Positions 23,287 through 31,296 of a stretch of DNA of 64,000 bases are shown piece after piece. The notes beneath the pieces are model-generated. The model did not search any database. It was not told the origin of the DNA and saw nothing but the letters and a program-made list of their open reading frames with translations. Origin of the DNA: Leptolinea sp964420995 (GTDB lineage: Bacteria; Chloroflexota; Anaerolineae; Anaerolineales; Anaerolineaceae). Position 1 is the first letter of the stretch. Every line of letters starts with the position of its first letter. Made by a program: the position numbers and the translations under genes. The stretch spans positions 1-64,000 of the forward strand of contig CAYQUX010000009.1 in assembly GCA_964420995.1 (NCBI GenBank), written 5' to 3'.

Positions 23287-24831
23287 ATGGCCGGTTTTTC
23301 GGGAATTAATGTCGCACTTCAAACGTTGCTGGCCCAGCAGACGGCGCTGGAGATTACCCAAAACAATGTCTCCAACGCGAACACGGAAGGATACCACCGC
23401 CAGCAGGCCGTAATGAAAGCCGGCTATCCAAACCGCAGCATGGCGTTCACCAACTCCGCCGGTGTGCAGAACATTGGCACGGGTGTGTATGTCAGCAGCA
23501 TTCAGCGGTTTTCATCCAATTTTTATGACACGCAGTACAGGAATCAACTGTCAGAAAAATCGAGATACTCCATGCTTTCTGATATGCTGACTGAGATTGA
23601 AATCAATCTCGCGGATACATCATCTGACAGCATCGGGCAGCGCATGGATGATTTCTTCTCCGCGTGGCAAAACGTGGCCACTGATCCGGATATCGCGGCA
23701 AACCGAGAGGATTTGCTGGCAACAGCCCGCTCACTGGCCGAAGGATTCCACGACCGCGCAACCAGTTTGCTGCAAATTCAAAGAGATCAAAACCTGTCCA
23801 TAACACAAAGGGTGGGCGATATCAACCAAATTGCCCGACAATTGTCTGAACTGAACGCCGAGATCGGACGCTCACAATCGGCAACCACCCAGCCGAACGC
23901 TCTTCTGGATGAACGTGACCGGCTGTTGGATAAATTATCCACCAATATCGGCATAATTGCCCATGTGCAGGACAATGGCCAGGTTCTGGTTTCGATCCAG
24001 GGACATGCGCTGGTTATTGGCAATCGTTCTTTTGAACTCAATGCCACACCAATGGGGTCCAAGAATCTCGTCCAGGTCACCTGGGCGGATGATCCGACCA
24101 ACACACCGATCACCGTGGAAACCGGTGAAATTGGCGGGTTGATGTACGCACGTGATACTGTCATCGAAGACCAGTTGTCCGCCTTGAATGATGAAGCCGT
24201 TTCGCTGGTAAGCCGGGTAAATGCCATTCACCGCAGCGGGTACAACCTTGTTGATCCGGTTTATGACAACTCCACAATTCCACCCACGGTTACAAACCTG
24301 AGTGCCATTACCGGACTGAACTTTTTTGCTTTCAGTGATGCCACCCCAACGCAGCCCATCCCGGGTATTCCGGCGCTATCGATCACTATTGACGCGGCAA
24401 TAACCAGCTACCAGCAGGTGGCCGCGGCTACCGTGATTGATTCTCCGGGAGATGGCAACAACGCGCTGGATATTGCCAACAGTATCAACACCACCACATT
24501 CCCCACCCGGACTCCGCCGATTACAGCTCTGACCGCGTTGGAAGACCCCGTGGCAACCCAGGGGCAGGCATCCGTCCGCCATTTCAATACCTCGCGGGTA
24601 ACGAATCTGGCACTGGAGCAACGCCACGCGGAAACCGGTGTGTCTGATTCAACCAGCATTATGCAGGCCATTGATGACCAGCGGGAGTCTGTGATTGGTG
24701 TCAATCTTGATGAAGAAGCGGCCAATATGGTGAAATATCAGCGCGCGTATCAGGCAGCCACCCGTTTGATGAATACGTTCGATGAAATGCTTGAACTTGT
24801 CGTGACCAGCCTTGGATTGGTTGGCCGGTAA
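23287..24831 (+). CDS. flgK: Hook-filament junction protein FlgK (HAP1)
   Basis: 514 aa. The N-terminus has the HAP1 rod-type signature (ITQNNVSNANTEGYHRQQ), followed by LSEKSRYSMLSDMLTEIE and DDFFSAWQNVATDPD. The C-terminus is VNLDEEAANMVKYQRAYQAATRLMNTFDEM, diagnostic for FlgK. It caps the hook and starts the filament. The middle domain (about 330-450) is Thr/Pro-rich and probably surface-exposed. AAGGAG precedes the ATG; flgL follows 14 nt later. Confidence 0.96.
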   Translation: MAGFSGINVALQTLLAQQTALEITQNNVSNANTEGYHRQQAVMKAGYPNRSMAFTNSAGVQNIGTGVYVSSIQRFSSNFYDTQYRNQLSEKSRYSMLSDMLTEIEINLADTSSDSIGQRMDDFFSAWQNVATDPDIAANREDLLATARSLAEGFHDRATSLLQIQRDQNLSITQRVGDINQIARQLSELNAEIGRSQSATTQPNALLDERDRLLDKLSTNIGIIAHVQDNGQVLVSIQGHALVIGNRSFELNATPMGSKNLVQVTWADDPTNTPITVETGEIGGLMYARDTVIEDQLSALNDEAVSLVSRVNAIHRSGYNLVDPVYDNSTIPPTVTNLSAITGLNFFAFSDATPTQPIPGIPALSITIDAAITSYQQVAAATVIDSPGDGNNALDIANSINTTTFPTRTPPITALTALEDPVATQGQASVRHFNTSRVTNLALEQRHAETGVSDSTSIMQAIDDQRESVIGVNLDEEAANMVKYQRAYQAATRLMNTFDEMLELVVTSLGLVGR

Positions 24832-24845
24832 CCCGGAGGTGAACC

Positions 24846-25760
24846 ATGCGAATAACGAATAGAATGATCGTAAACAATAATGTAGATAACCTTACGGGAA
24901 GCCTTGATAAATTGTATGAGCTTCAAAAACAGGCAGCCACCAGGAAAAAATACTTGAAAGCGTCTGATAACCCCAGCAACAACGCCGTCGTGATGACACT
25001 GAAATCTGCCCTGCAGACGTCGCAGGTCTATGAATCGACCGCCCAGAATTCAAAAGACTGGATGAACGCGACGGATTTCTCTCTACAGCAGGCAGGCGAC
25101 GTGGCGCAAAGAGCCATCTCGGCGGTGATGCGCGGTCTTTCAGAGACGATGGGGGATGCCAGCCGTCAGGCCATCGCCGAAGAGATCGATGGTATGCTAA
25201 ACGAAGTGATTGAAATCGCGAACACAAAGCATTTGGACCGCTATATATTTTCCGGTTTTACCACCGATGTAAAACCCTATGAAATTACGTACGCCGCGGC
25301 TGACCCTAATCGGATTGACACCGTCACATACAAACCAGACCTTCCGCAGGACTTTCAGGCAATCCGCCGTGATATTGGACCGGGGGAAACCATCACGGTC
25401 AATATTGACGGGAAGTCCACGTTTGAACAATTCATAAATACATTAATCAGCACCCGGAACGCTCTGGAAGATAATGATCTTGTAGCTCTACGCACGCAGG
25501 CAGTACAGCTCGAGACGTCGCTGGATACCGTCACCCTGGCAACCACAATCAACGGTTCCCGAATCCGCGACCTGGATGAATCTCAGGACCGAATCGGGGC
25601 AAGCAATACGGAGTTGAAAGCCCTCCTGGCGAAGAAAGAGGAAGCCAATATCGCGGAAGTAACGGCCGAACTGGCCAACCAGGAAACTATCTATCAAACG
25701 GTGGTGACGATCAGCTCTCGTACGCAATCCATGGTCAATTTGTTCGAGTCGCTCGGTTAG
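24846..25760 (+). CDS. flgL: Hook-filament junction protein FlgL (HAP3)
   Basis: 304 aa, flagellin-like. N-terminal MRITNRMIVNNNVDNLTGSL and LKASDNPSNNAVVMTLKS, then HLDRYIFSGFTTDVKPYE, which is typical of FlgL, and a C-terminal coiled coil ETIYQTVVTISSRTQSMVNLFES. It joins FlgK to the filament. CGGAGGT precedes the ATG. A candidate promoter for csrA overlaps its 3' end. Confidence 0.95.
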   Translation: MRITNRMIVNNNVDNLTGSLDKLYELQKQAATRKKYLKASDNPSNNAVVMTLKSALQTSQVYESTAQNSKDWMNATDFSLQQAGDVAQRAISAVMRGLSETMGDASRQAIAEEIDGMLNEVIEIANTKHLDRYIFSGFTTDVKPYEITYAAADPNRIDTVTYKPDLPQDFQAIRRDIGPGETITVNIDGKSTFEQFINTLISTRNALEDNDLVALRTQAVQLETSLDTVTLATTINGSRIRDLDESQDRIGASNTELKALLAKKEEANIAEVTAELANQETIYQTVVTISSRTQSMVNLFESLG

Positions 25761-25768
25761 CGTATAAT
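25740..25768 (+). promoter_or_regulatory. Candidate sigma-70-type promoter for csrA
   Basis: TTGTTC (25740-25745), 17-nt spacer, TATAAT (25763-25768), overlapping the flgL stop. The -10 is perfect and the -35 is half-matched. It would allow csrA to be expressed apart from the sigma-28 operon. Confidence 0.45.
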
Positions 25769-25792
25769 TCAGCTATAAATCCATAGAAAACC

Positions 25793-25821
25793 TTAAGACA
25801 CGCCGAAAAGCGTGTTCTTAA
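25793..25821 (+). other. Leader hairpin upstream of csrA
   Basis: TTAAGACACGC (25793-25803) pairs with 25810-25821 with one bulged base around a CGAAAA loop, ending 3 nt before the GGA of the ribosome binding site (25824-25826). The fold could modulate csrA translation. It is too AT-rich at the base and lacks a T tract, so it is a poor terminator. Confidence 0.5.
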
Positions 25822-25832
25822 AAGGATTCCCA

Positions 25833-26117
25833 ATGCTAGTTCTTACCCGAAAACTTGAGGAAAGTATTGTTATTGGTAAAGACGTTACCATAACCATACT
25901 GGCCATTGATAAAGAAAAAGTCAAGATCGGGATAAGCGCGCCAAGGGAAATTCCGGTCATACGCAAGGAACTTTTTGAGGCCATCCAGGAACAGGGTGTG
26001 GTGGCTGAACAAGTGGCGGCGGAAAAGCAATCAGAACATTTTGAGAGTCTTCGCGACCTTCTGTTGCAACAATCTCCACCCGAAGATGAAAAGAAAGAAG
26101 AATCCCGGAAGAAGTAA
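25833..26117 (+). CDS. csrA: Carbon storage regulator CsrA, translational repressor
   Basis: 94 aa from the ATG at 25833, where CsrA proteins begin (MLVLTRKLEESIVIGKDVTI); an upstream start at 25812 lies in the leader hairpin. The core continues ILAIDKEKVKIGISAPREIPVIRKEL. The C-terminus is about 30 residues longer than the minimal 61-aa form, with an acidic and basic tail (PPEDEKKEESRKK). CsrA dimers bind GGA in RNA hairpin loops near ribosome binding sites. Several such hairpins precede the filament genes 7-11 kb downstream. In Bacillus csrA sits by fliW and hag; no fliW is seen here. Confidence 0.95.
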   Translation: MLVLTRKLEESIVIGKDVTITILAIDKEKVKIGISAPREIPVIRKELFEAIQEQGVVAEQVAAEKQSEHFESLRDLLLQQSPPEDEKKEESRKK

Positions 26118-26141
26118 GCGCGGTATGCATCTTTACGGGTT

Positions 26142-26180
26142 TTTACGCAGGTTTCATATCTGATTTACTGAACCTGTAAA
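26142..26180 (+). other. Imperfect stem-loop after csrA
   Basis: TTTAC-(GC bulge)-AGGTT at 26142-26153 pairs with AACCTGTAAA at 26171-26180. It lies 25 nt past the csrA stop. A few A residues, not T, follow, so a role in termination is uncertain. A second short inverted repeat, AGTAATC/GATTACT (26194-26200 with 26223-26229), lies just before the next gene. Confidence 0.45.
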
Positions 26181-26236
26181 AACAATACGCTACAGTAATC
26201 TGGAACGAATACTCTACTTTCGGATTACTTTTTGAT

Positions 26237-27928
26237 ATGGTATTAAACGACACAGCTGACAGCCTTCAAAATATTACCGAGCTGCAACGACTACGCGATC
26301 TCGGCCGATACTACCTGCAGCGCGATATGGTCGCGCAGGCTCTGCAAACCTACGCGGCTTTGCTCGAAAAATTCCCCGACGATGTGTCCACGCTGGTTAT
26401 CGTGGGCGACTCCTACCTGATGGCCGGAGATACCCTGGCGGCCGGAACGATCTATGATCTGGCGGTTCGCGTGGACGCGGACCGTAAAGACATCCGGCAG
26501 CGCATCGATCTGGCAGGAAAATCGACCATTGCAGGGATAAGCATCGCCGGCGGGTTTCCTCCCCTGCACCCCCAGGCGATCAACCGGCTGGCAGAACACA
26601 TTTCCGGGAAATCCGCGTCAGTAAATGAAGAGCAGATACGCAGAGCCGCTCAATTGCTGGAAAACACGATCCACAGCGAATCACCCGCGACCAGCGTTTC
26701 GGAACACCTGGAGGAGATTGACGCCCTCCTGCCGGCCATTCTTGAGCTGAATATTCGTCAGGCGCGGTCTCAGGGCCGCTCAGACCTGGCGGCAGAGCTG
26801 ATTGAATTGCAGCGCACTTTAATTTCCGGGCAGGGTGAAGCAAACGCGCTACAAATTTCGTCCACCGCCCAAAAAATCAACGTCACGGGTGAAAAGCAGA
26901 CATTACGCGGCCTGTTGATTGGTGAATCCTCCCATTTGTCACCGTTACGGTTGAAGATCATTAAACTGGCGCTTGAATCCAGCGGCATGAGGGTCGAAGA
27001 TTCTTCCCCCGATACACCTATTCCATGGGATGGATTTGACCTGGTCATTGCCCATAATCCTCATAGCAATCCGGATTGTATGAAAGGGTTGGCCGCCTGG
27101 GCGGGTTCCAAAAAACCTGTGCTGCTTGATCTGGATACGGATTTTCGGCTGGTTCCACCCTCCAATCCCCTGGGTATATCCCTGAACCAGGGTAACCTGA
27201 CGGACTCGCGCGTGTTTACCGCTGCCCTGCAACTGGCTGATATTGTCACCCTGCCTTCCACGCGGGCTGCCCTGCATTTTTCCGATGCCGGTTACCAGGC
27301 TTTTGCCGTTCCTGACGGCTGGTCAGAAAAAAATACCCTGTGGATGAAACCGGCCACACCGTCTGCCAAAATGAGTTTAGGCATATTTTCCGGCGCAGGC
27401 CATTTGGAAGACGTAGCCGCCATTCGTCGGGCTGTCATTCGTATATTGCGGGAATTTCCGCAGATTCGGCTGGTAATCAGCGGCGATCCGGATATCTTCC
27501 CCCTGTTTGATTCGATTCCCGACACCCGGCGGGTGTATCTACCCCCTACCGAGCCGGATGATTACCCGTACCTGTTGGCACAGGCGGATATCCTTCTATT
27601 CCCCGGAAAAGAAGATGAGTTATCTCTTCTGGAAGGTGACCGAAAGTACCTCGAAGCGGGAATCCGCAAGACGACATGGGTGGCTTCACCGCTTCCGGCG
27701 GCGGAAGAATGGAATGCTGGAGGATTGATCTCCCGTTCCATGGATGACTGGTACACCCACCTAAAAACGTTGATACAGGATCATGAGCTGCGGGAAAGGC
27801 TGGCTCAAGATGGCTTTGAAAAAGCACAAAGCCGTGAAGCGAAAAAGATGGCGCATATCTGGGCGTCTATCGTTCAACGTACCATGCAAACCACACGACC
27901 AAAGCCATTCATGAAGGAGCGGGAATGA
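26237..27928 (+). CDS. TPR protein fused to a glycosyltransferase-like domain
   Basis: 563 aa. Residues about 15-95 are TPR-like (RDLGRYYLQRDMVAQALQTYAALLEKFPDD, then a second unit). A helical region spans about 110-215. From about 225 a Rossmann-type domain follows with LRGLLIGESSHLSPLRLKI, FDLVIAHNPHS, and a C-terminal GT4/GT1-like half with MSLGIFSGAGHLED, RLVISGDPD and DDYPYLLAQADILLFPG. I infer a sugar transferase acting on flagellin or another surface target. No clear ribosome binding site precedes the ATG. It overlaps the next gene by 4 nt (ATGA). Confidence 0.75.
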   Translation: MVLNDTADSLQNITELQRLRDLGRYYLQRDMVAQALQTYAALLEKFPDDVSTLVIVGDSYLMAGDTLAAGTIYDLAVRVDADRKDIRQRIDLAGKSTIAGISIAGGFPPLHPQAINRLAEHISGKSASVNEEQIRRAAQLLENTIHSESPATSVSEHLEEIDALLPAILELNIRQARSQGRSDLAAELIELQRTLISGQGEANALQISSTAQKINVTGEKQTLRGLLIGESSHLSPLRLKIIKLALESSGMRVEDSSPDTPIPWDGFDLVIAHNPHSNPDCMKGLAAWAGSKKPVLLDLDTDFRLVPPSNPLGISLNQGNLTDSRVFTAALQLADIVTLPSTRAALHFSDAGYQAFAVPDGWSEKNTLWMKPATPSAKMSLGIFSGAGHLEDVAAIRRAVIRILREFPQIRLVISGDPDIFPLFDSIPDTRRVYLPPTEPDDYPYLLAQADILLFPGKEDELSLLEGDRKYLEAGIRKTTWVASPLPAAEEWNAGGLISRSMDDWYTHLKTLIQDHELRERLAQDGFEKAQSREAKKMAHIWASIVQRTMQTTRPKPFMKERE

Positions 27929-29073
27929 ATTTCGTGTTTGTCTGCCCCGAGTCAGAAGACTTACGCCTCTCCGTGGAGCATCGCTGTGCGGCGCCTGCCA
28001 GGGCTATCAACAGAACAGGCCGTTACTCCGCCGATCTCATTGGTTGGAGAGACTTCGCGGCCAATTCGCCAGATGTTCAGGACCTGCTTGAGAATAGTGA
28101 TTACATCATCATCCACCGCGGATTGTGGTCTCCATTATTAACCCGTATTCAGCATTGGAAAGCCCGTGATAAAACAATCATCGCTGATTTTGTGGATGCC
28201 TATCAATTGATGGATGAAGAAGAGTTGCTCGACATTCACGATCTGGAAATTAATGGCGGGTTGCAGGCCGGGGAGGCAAAGGAATCGGTGGCTTCACTGC
28301 TGACCCAGCTAAAGTGGACACTTCAATCCACTCACGGTGCCACGACACCATCGCAACGCCTCTGCGATGATTGGAACGCGTACACGCGTGCGCTGGTTTT
28401 ACCCGACTATCTTGATCTTGAACGGTTAAATCTGGTATCACCGCAGGAGCATGACACCATCAATCTTGGCTGGCGGGGTACGGTGCGCCGCCTCCAATCC
28501 CTGAGAAAAGGGAACGTGTTGATGGCGTTGGAAGCGGTCTGTCAGATGCGTAAGAACGCGAAGATCATCTTCTCTGTGGATCATCCTGAAGCGGTTGGGG
28601 ATCTTGGACTGCCGGCTGACCAGGTCGAAATAATCGGCTGGACTTCGGGCGGCGGTTGGTACCGGCAATTGAGCCGCGTTGATATTGGACTGGCGCCGGC
28701 GATTGGAGAGCTGGAGCATCGCTGCGCGTGCAGCCCGCTGCTGGAGTTCATGGCGTTAAAGATTCCGTGGATCGCCAGCCAGGGACCGGCTGTCTATGAC
28801 CTGCAAAGCTACGGGTGGATTGTGGAGAACACCGCTGAAAGCTGGCTGAAAGCAGCGGTGGAGACAATTGATTATCTGAAAGATTACCGGGCAGAGGCTT
28901 CTGTGGGGCCGTACCTCTACGCCATCAGCAAAAGCCTTGAAGAAAATGTACAATCAATCGTGGATACCTACGTGCGCCTGGGAAGCCTGTATTCGACCCG
29001 GCCGTTAAGCACAACATCCTCCCGTCAAAAGAGCCAGTTACTGGTCGCCAGAAGCGAAGCCAGACACCTATGA
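27925..29073 (+). CDS. Putative GT4-like glycosyltransferase
   Basis: 382 aa, soluble. It begins MNFVFVCPESEDLRL and has SDYIIIHRG, TIIADFVDAYQL (a donor-side strand followed by an Asp), and a C-terminal half with AKIIFSVDHPE, VEIIGWTSGGGWYRQLSRVDIGLAPA and CSPLLEFMALKIPWIAS. These look like the two Rossmann halves of a GT-B enzyme, with the usual E-x7-E region changed. It is coupled to both neighbours by 4-nt overlaps, so it is probably made together with them as part of one modification complex. The sugar is unknown. Confidence 0.7.
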   Translation: MNFVFVCPESEDLRLSVEHRCAAPARAINRTGRYSADLIGWRDFAANSPDVQDLLENSDYIIIHRGLWSPLLTRIQHWKARDKTIIADFVDAYQLMDEEELLDIHDLEINGGLQAGEAKESVASLLTQLKWTLQSTHGATTPSQRLCDDWNAYTRALVLPDYLDLERLNLVSPQEHDTINLGWRGTVRRLQSLRKGNVLMALEAVCQMRKNAKIIFSVDHPEAVGDLGLPADQVEIIGWTSGGGWYRQLSRVDIGLAPAIGELEHRCACSPLLEFMALKIPWIASQGPAVYDLQSYGWIVENTAESWLKAAVETIDYLKDYRAEASVGPYLYAISKSLEENVQSIVDTYVRLGSLYSTRPLSTTSSRQKSQLLVARSEARHL

Positions 29074-29636
29074 AGAATTCAAACTATACGAAAATAATGC
29101 GTGATATTCAATCCCTCATACATAAAGGGGATTGGTCAACCGCGTGGCAGCAACTTTGCCTGGCAGACCGGCAATTCCCTGAAACCCCGGCTGTGCTGAC
29201 AGCCATGGGTGATTGCCAGATCCATATGGAAAAACCTGAAGCGGCCATCCCGTATTTTCAAAAGGTCATCGACCTCGAACCGGAGTCTATTGAGGCCATG
29301 AACAACCTGGGGGTAGCCTACATGTTTGCCAGTGATTTTCATAACGCGGAAATAACCTATCTTGAAGCGCTTCAATTCAAACCGGATCATGCGCAGACAT
29401 TGAAGAACCTGGCGTTTCTGTATTACCAGCAAACAGACCGGTTGGGCGATGCCGCGCAGATCCTGGCCAGCGTGATCCGGTCGAATCCTCAGGATTGTGA
29501 ATCCCTGTTCCTCATGGGACAATGCTATGAGATGGGAGGGGACCTGCCGTCTGCTCAAAAATGCTATGAGCGCATTCTGGTCTATCAACCCGATTTCGCT
29601 CTGGCACAGGACGCGTTGAAGCAAATTAAGAAGTAG
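29070..29636 (+). CDS. TPR-repeat protein
   Basis: 188 aa, four to five TPR units across the whole length, for example KPEAAIPYFQKVIDLEPESIEAMNNLG, then HNAEITYLEALQFKPDHAQTLKNLA and SAQKCYERILVYQPDF. No signal peptide. It probably holds together the adjacent transferases or their protein substrate. It starts inside the stop of the previous gene (ATGA). TPR units also occur in the first gene of the group and in the GT92-like protein at 31297-32667, so TPR scaffolding is a theme of this island. Confidence 0.85.
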   Translation: MKNSNYTKIMRDIQSLIHKGDWSTAWQQLCLADRQFPETPAVLTAMGDCQIHMEKPEAAIPYFQKVIDLEPESIEAMNNLGVAYMFASDFHNAEITYLEALQFKPDHAQTLKNLAFLYYQQTDRLGDAAQILASVIRSNPQDCESLFLMGQCYEMGGDLPSAQKCYERILVYQPDFALAQDALKQIKK

Positions 29637-29656
29637 TTACTGCATTACACGTGGTT

Positions 29657-29662
29657 TATAAT
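29657..29662 (+). promoter_or_regulatory. Candidate -10 box before the FGE-like gene
   Basis: TATAAT lies 30 nt before the ATG at 29692, in a 55-nt gap. The -35 region is poor, so this is a weak call. Confidence 0.3.
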
Positions 29663-29691
29663 CAAATCATTCCCTCTCAAGGCTGATACAA

Positions 29692-30513
29692 ATGTCGCCC
29701 ATACCAAGAATCACCTCTACTCATTCGGAAAAAAACGGCAGTTCCGCGCCAAAGAATAATGCATACGAGCCCAAAATGGTGCATGTTCCCGCCGGACCGT
29801 TCTGGATGGGAAGTTCTGACGACCATGTGATGATGCTTGTCCAGGAAGAAGATTGGGCGCACGAGTGGTATGAAGACGGACTGTTTCGGATTGAACAACC
29901 CTGTATACAGGTGGTGGGAAAAGAATTCGAAATTGGCATGAACCCGGTGACCAACCTCGAGTATTTCTCGTTTGTCTGGAAGACCGGCTACAAAGTACCC
30001 AAAGGCTGGCAGGGTTTTAAATATTCCGAAGGGATGGAATTCCTGCCGGTTGTCAATGTCAGCAAGATTGACGCGGAAAATTACTGCGCCTGGTTAAGTG
30101 AAATGACCGGCAAGGTCTTTCGCCTGCCCACAGAAGGGGAATGGGAGCGCGCCGCTTCGGGTACAGACGGCCGCATCTACCCCTGGGGTGACAACTTCGA
30201 TCCCTGGCGGTGCAACACGCAGGATAGCGGCAAGGGCAGCCCCACGCCGGTTGGATCATATTCACCGGCTGGTGACAGCCCGGTTGGCGCGGTGGATATG
30301 TCTGGCAACGTATATGAGTGGACGAGCGATCTTTTGCTGCCTTATCCCTATGGCGAAGTTCCCCCCACGCCGCCCAAAGACCCCAAATACGTGGTGCGGG
30401 GCGGCGCCTGGTATTACAGCCACCGGCTGGCTCGCTGCCAGAGCCGTGAAGGCCAGATGGCCAACCATGTGTCGTTTGCGGTCGGGTTTCGAATAGCCCG
30501 TTCACTTGATTGA
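29692..30513 (+). CDS. FGE/SUMF-fold protein lacking one catalytic cysteine
   Basis: 273 aa. The formylglycine-generating-enzyme/sulfatase-modifying fold is clear: MVHVPAGPFWMGSSDD at about 22-40, then EIGMNPVTNLEYFSF, PVVNVSKIDAENYCAWL, FRLPTEGEWERAA, IYPWGD, VDMSGNVYEWTSD and VVRGGAWYYSHRLARCQSRE, ending AVGFRIAR. In true FGE the last region carries two catalytic cysteines; here only one Cys is left, so sulfatase activation is unlikely. Many such proteins have other roles. It lies in the presumed flagellin-modification island, with an intermediate start preceded by only a weak ribosome binding site. Confidence 0.85.
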   Translation: MSPIPRITSTHSEKNGSSAPKNNAYEPKMVHVPAGPFWMGSSDDHVMMLVQEEDWAHEWYEDGLFRIEQPCIQVVGKEFEIGMNPVTNLEYFSFVWKTGYKVPKGWQGFKYSEGMEFLPVVNVSKIDAENYCAWLSEMTGKVFRLPTEGEWERAASGTDGRIYPWGDNFDPWRCNTQDSGKGSPTPVGSYSPAGDSPVGAVDMSGNVYEWTSDLLLPYPYGEVPPTPPKDPKYVVRGGAWYYSHRLARCQSREGQMANHVSFAVGFRIARSLD

Positions 30514-30646
30514 AGCGATATTTCCGTGAAATGACTATCCGGAATTATCATGGATGTGATGCCATGGAGTATTCCGGAAAGAAAAATTTGAAAATAATCA
30601 CCAGATAAGATCCAATCCGGGTCAGTAGTGATCAAAGGATGGCCCC

Positions 30647-31246
30647 TTGAAAAAAGACAGCATAGGTCAACCCGTTCGGGAAAAATCCAAAACCATGAAA
30701 GACGAAACGAAAAAACAGCCGGAAGGCGATGCCGGCTATCGTGAATTGCTTATGGGTTGCGGTTCAAGCACGGTCAAGAAGATATCGGTAAAAGGGCATG
30801 AAGAATTCGCCAATGTTACCCGCCTGGATATCAATCCTGATCACAAACCTGACGTCGTCTGGGATCTGCGGAAACATCCTCTCCCGTTTGAAGACAATAC
30901 ATACAATGAAATTCATGCTTACGAAGTACTGGAACACCTTGCCCGCCAGGGAGACTATGAATTCTTCTTTGCTGAATTTTCAGAATACTGGCGTATATTG
31001 AAAAACAGGGGTTTGTTCTTCCTGACCGTGCCTGACAGGAATTCGGTATGGGCCTGGGGCGACCCATCACATACACGTATCATTCAGGTGGAAAACTTTA
31101 TCTACCTTGACCAGGACTCGTATACAAAGCAGGTGGGCACAACGGCCATCAGCGATTTCAGGTATATATACAAGGCCAATTTCAAGCGCGGATATACCGA
31201 AGTAAAGAATGACACCCTGGCTGTGGTCTTGCAGGCAATTAAGTAA
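30647..31246 (+). CDS. SAM-dependent methyltransferase
   Basis: 199 aa, TTG start with AAAGGA 8 nt upstream (an in-frame ATG at 30695 is the alternative). After about 25 basic residues come the class I methyltransferase motifs: LLMGCGSST (motif I), VTRLDINPDHKPDVVWDL (motif II) and EIHAYEVLEHL, then RILKNRGLFFLTVPD. The C-terminal third is unusual for a small-molecule enzyme. I infer methylation of a sugar or of protein side chains in the flagellin-modification group. It converges with the GT92-like gene on the other strand, with a 50-nt gap. Confidence 0.8.
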   Translation: MKKDSIGQPVREKSKTMKDETKKQPEGDAGYRELLMGCGSSTVKKISVKGHEEFANVTRLDINPDHKPDVVWDLRKHPLPFEDNTYNEIHAYEVLEHLARQGDYEFFFAEFSEYWRILKNRGLFFLTVPDRNSVWAWGDPSHTRIIQVENFIYLDQDSYTKQVGTTAISDFRYIYKANFKRGYTEVKNDTLAVVLQAIK

Positions 31247-31296
31247 AGCCTGTTTCCAAAAGCAAATATTTCAATATTTATCAACCACTGACTTCA

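Noticed and set aside
25833..26236. fliW, expected beside csrA
   Set aside because: The reading frames after csrA lead into the TPR-glycosyltransferase; no FliW-like sequence is seen there or elsewhere in the window.
29682..29691. GGCTGATAC resembling a sigma-28 -10 before the FGE-like gene
   Set aside because: Two mismatches, a poor -35, and a transcription start would fall on the start codon.
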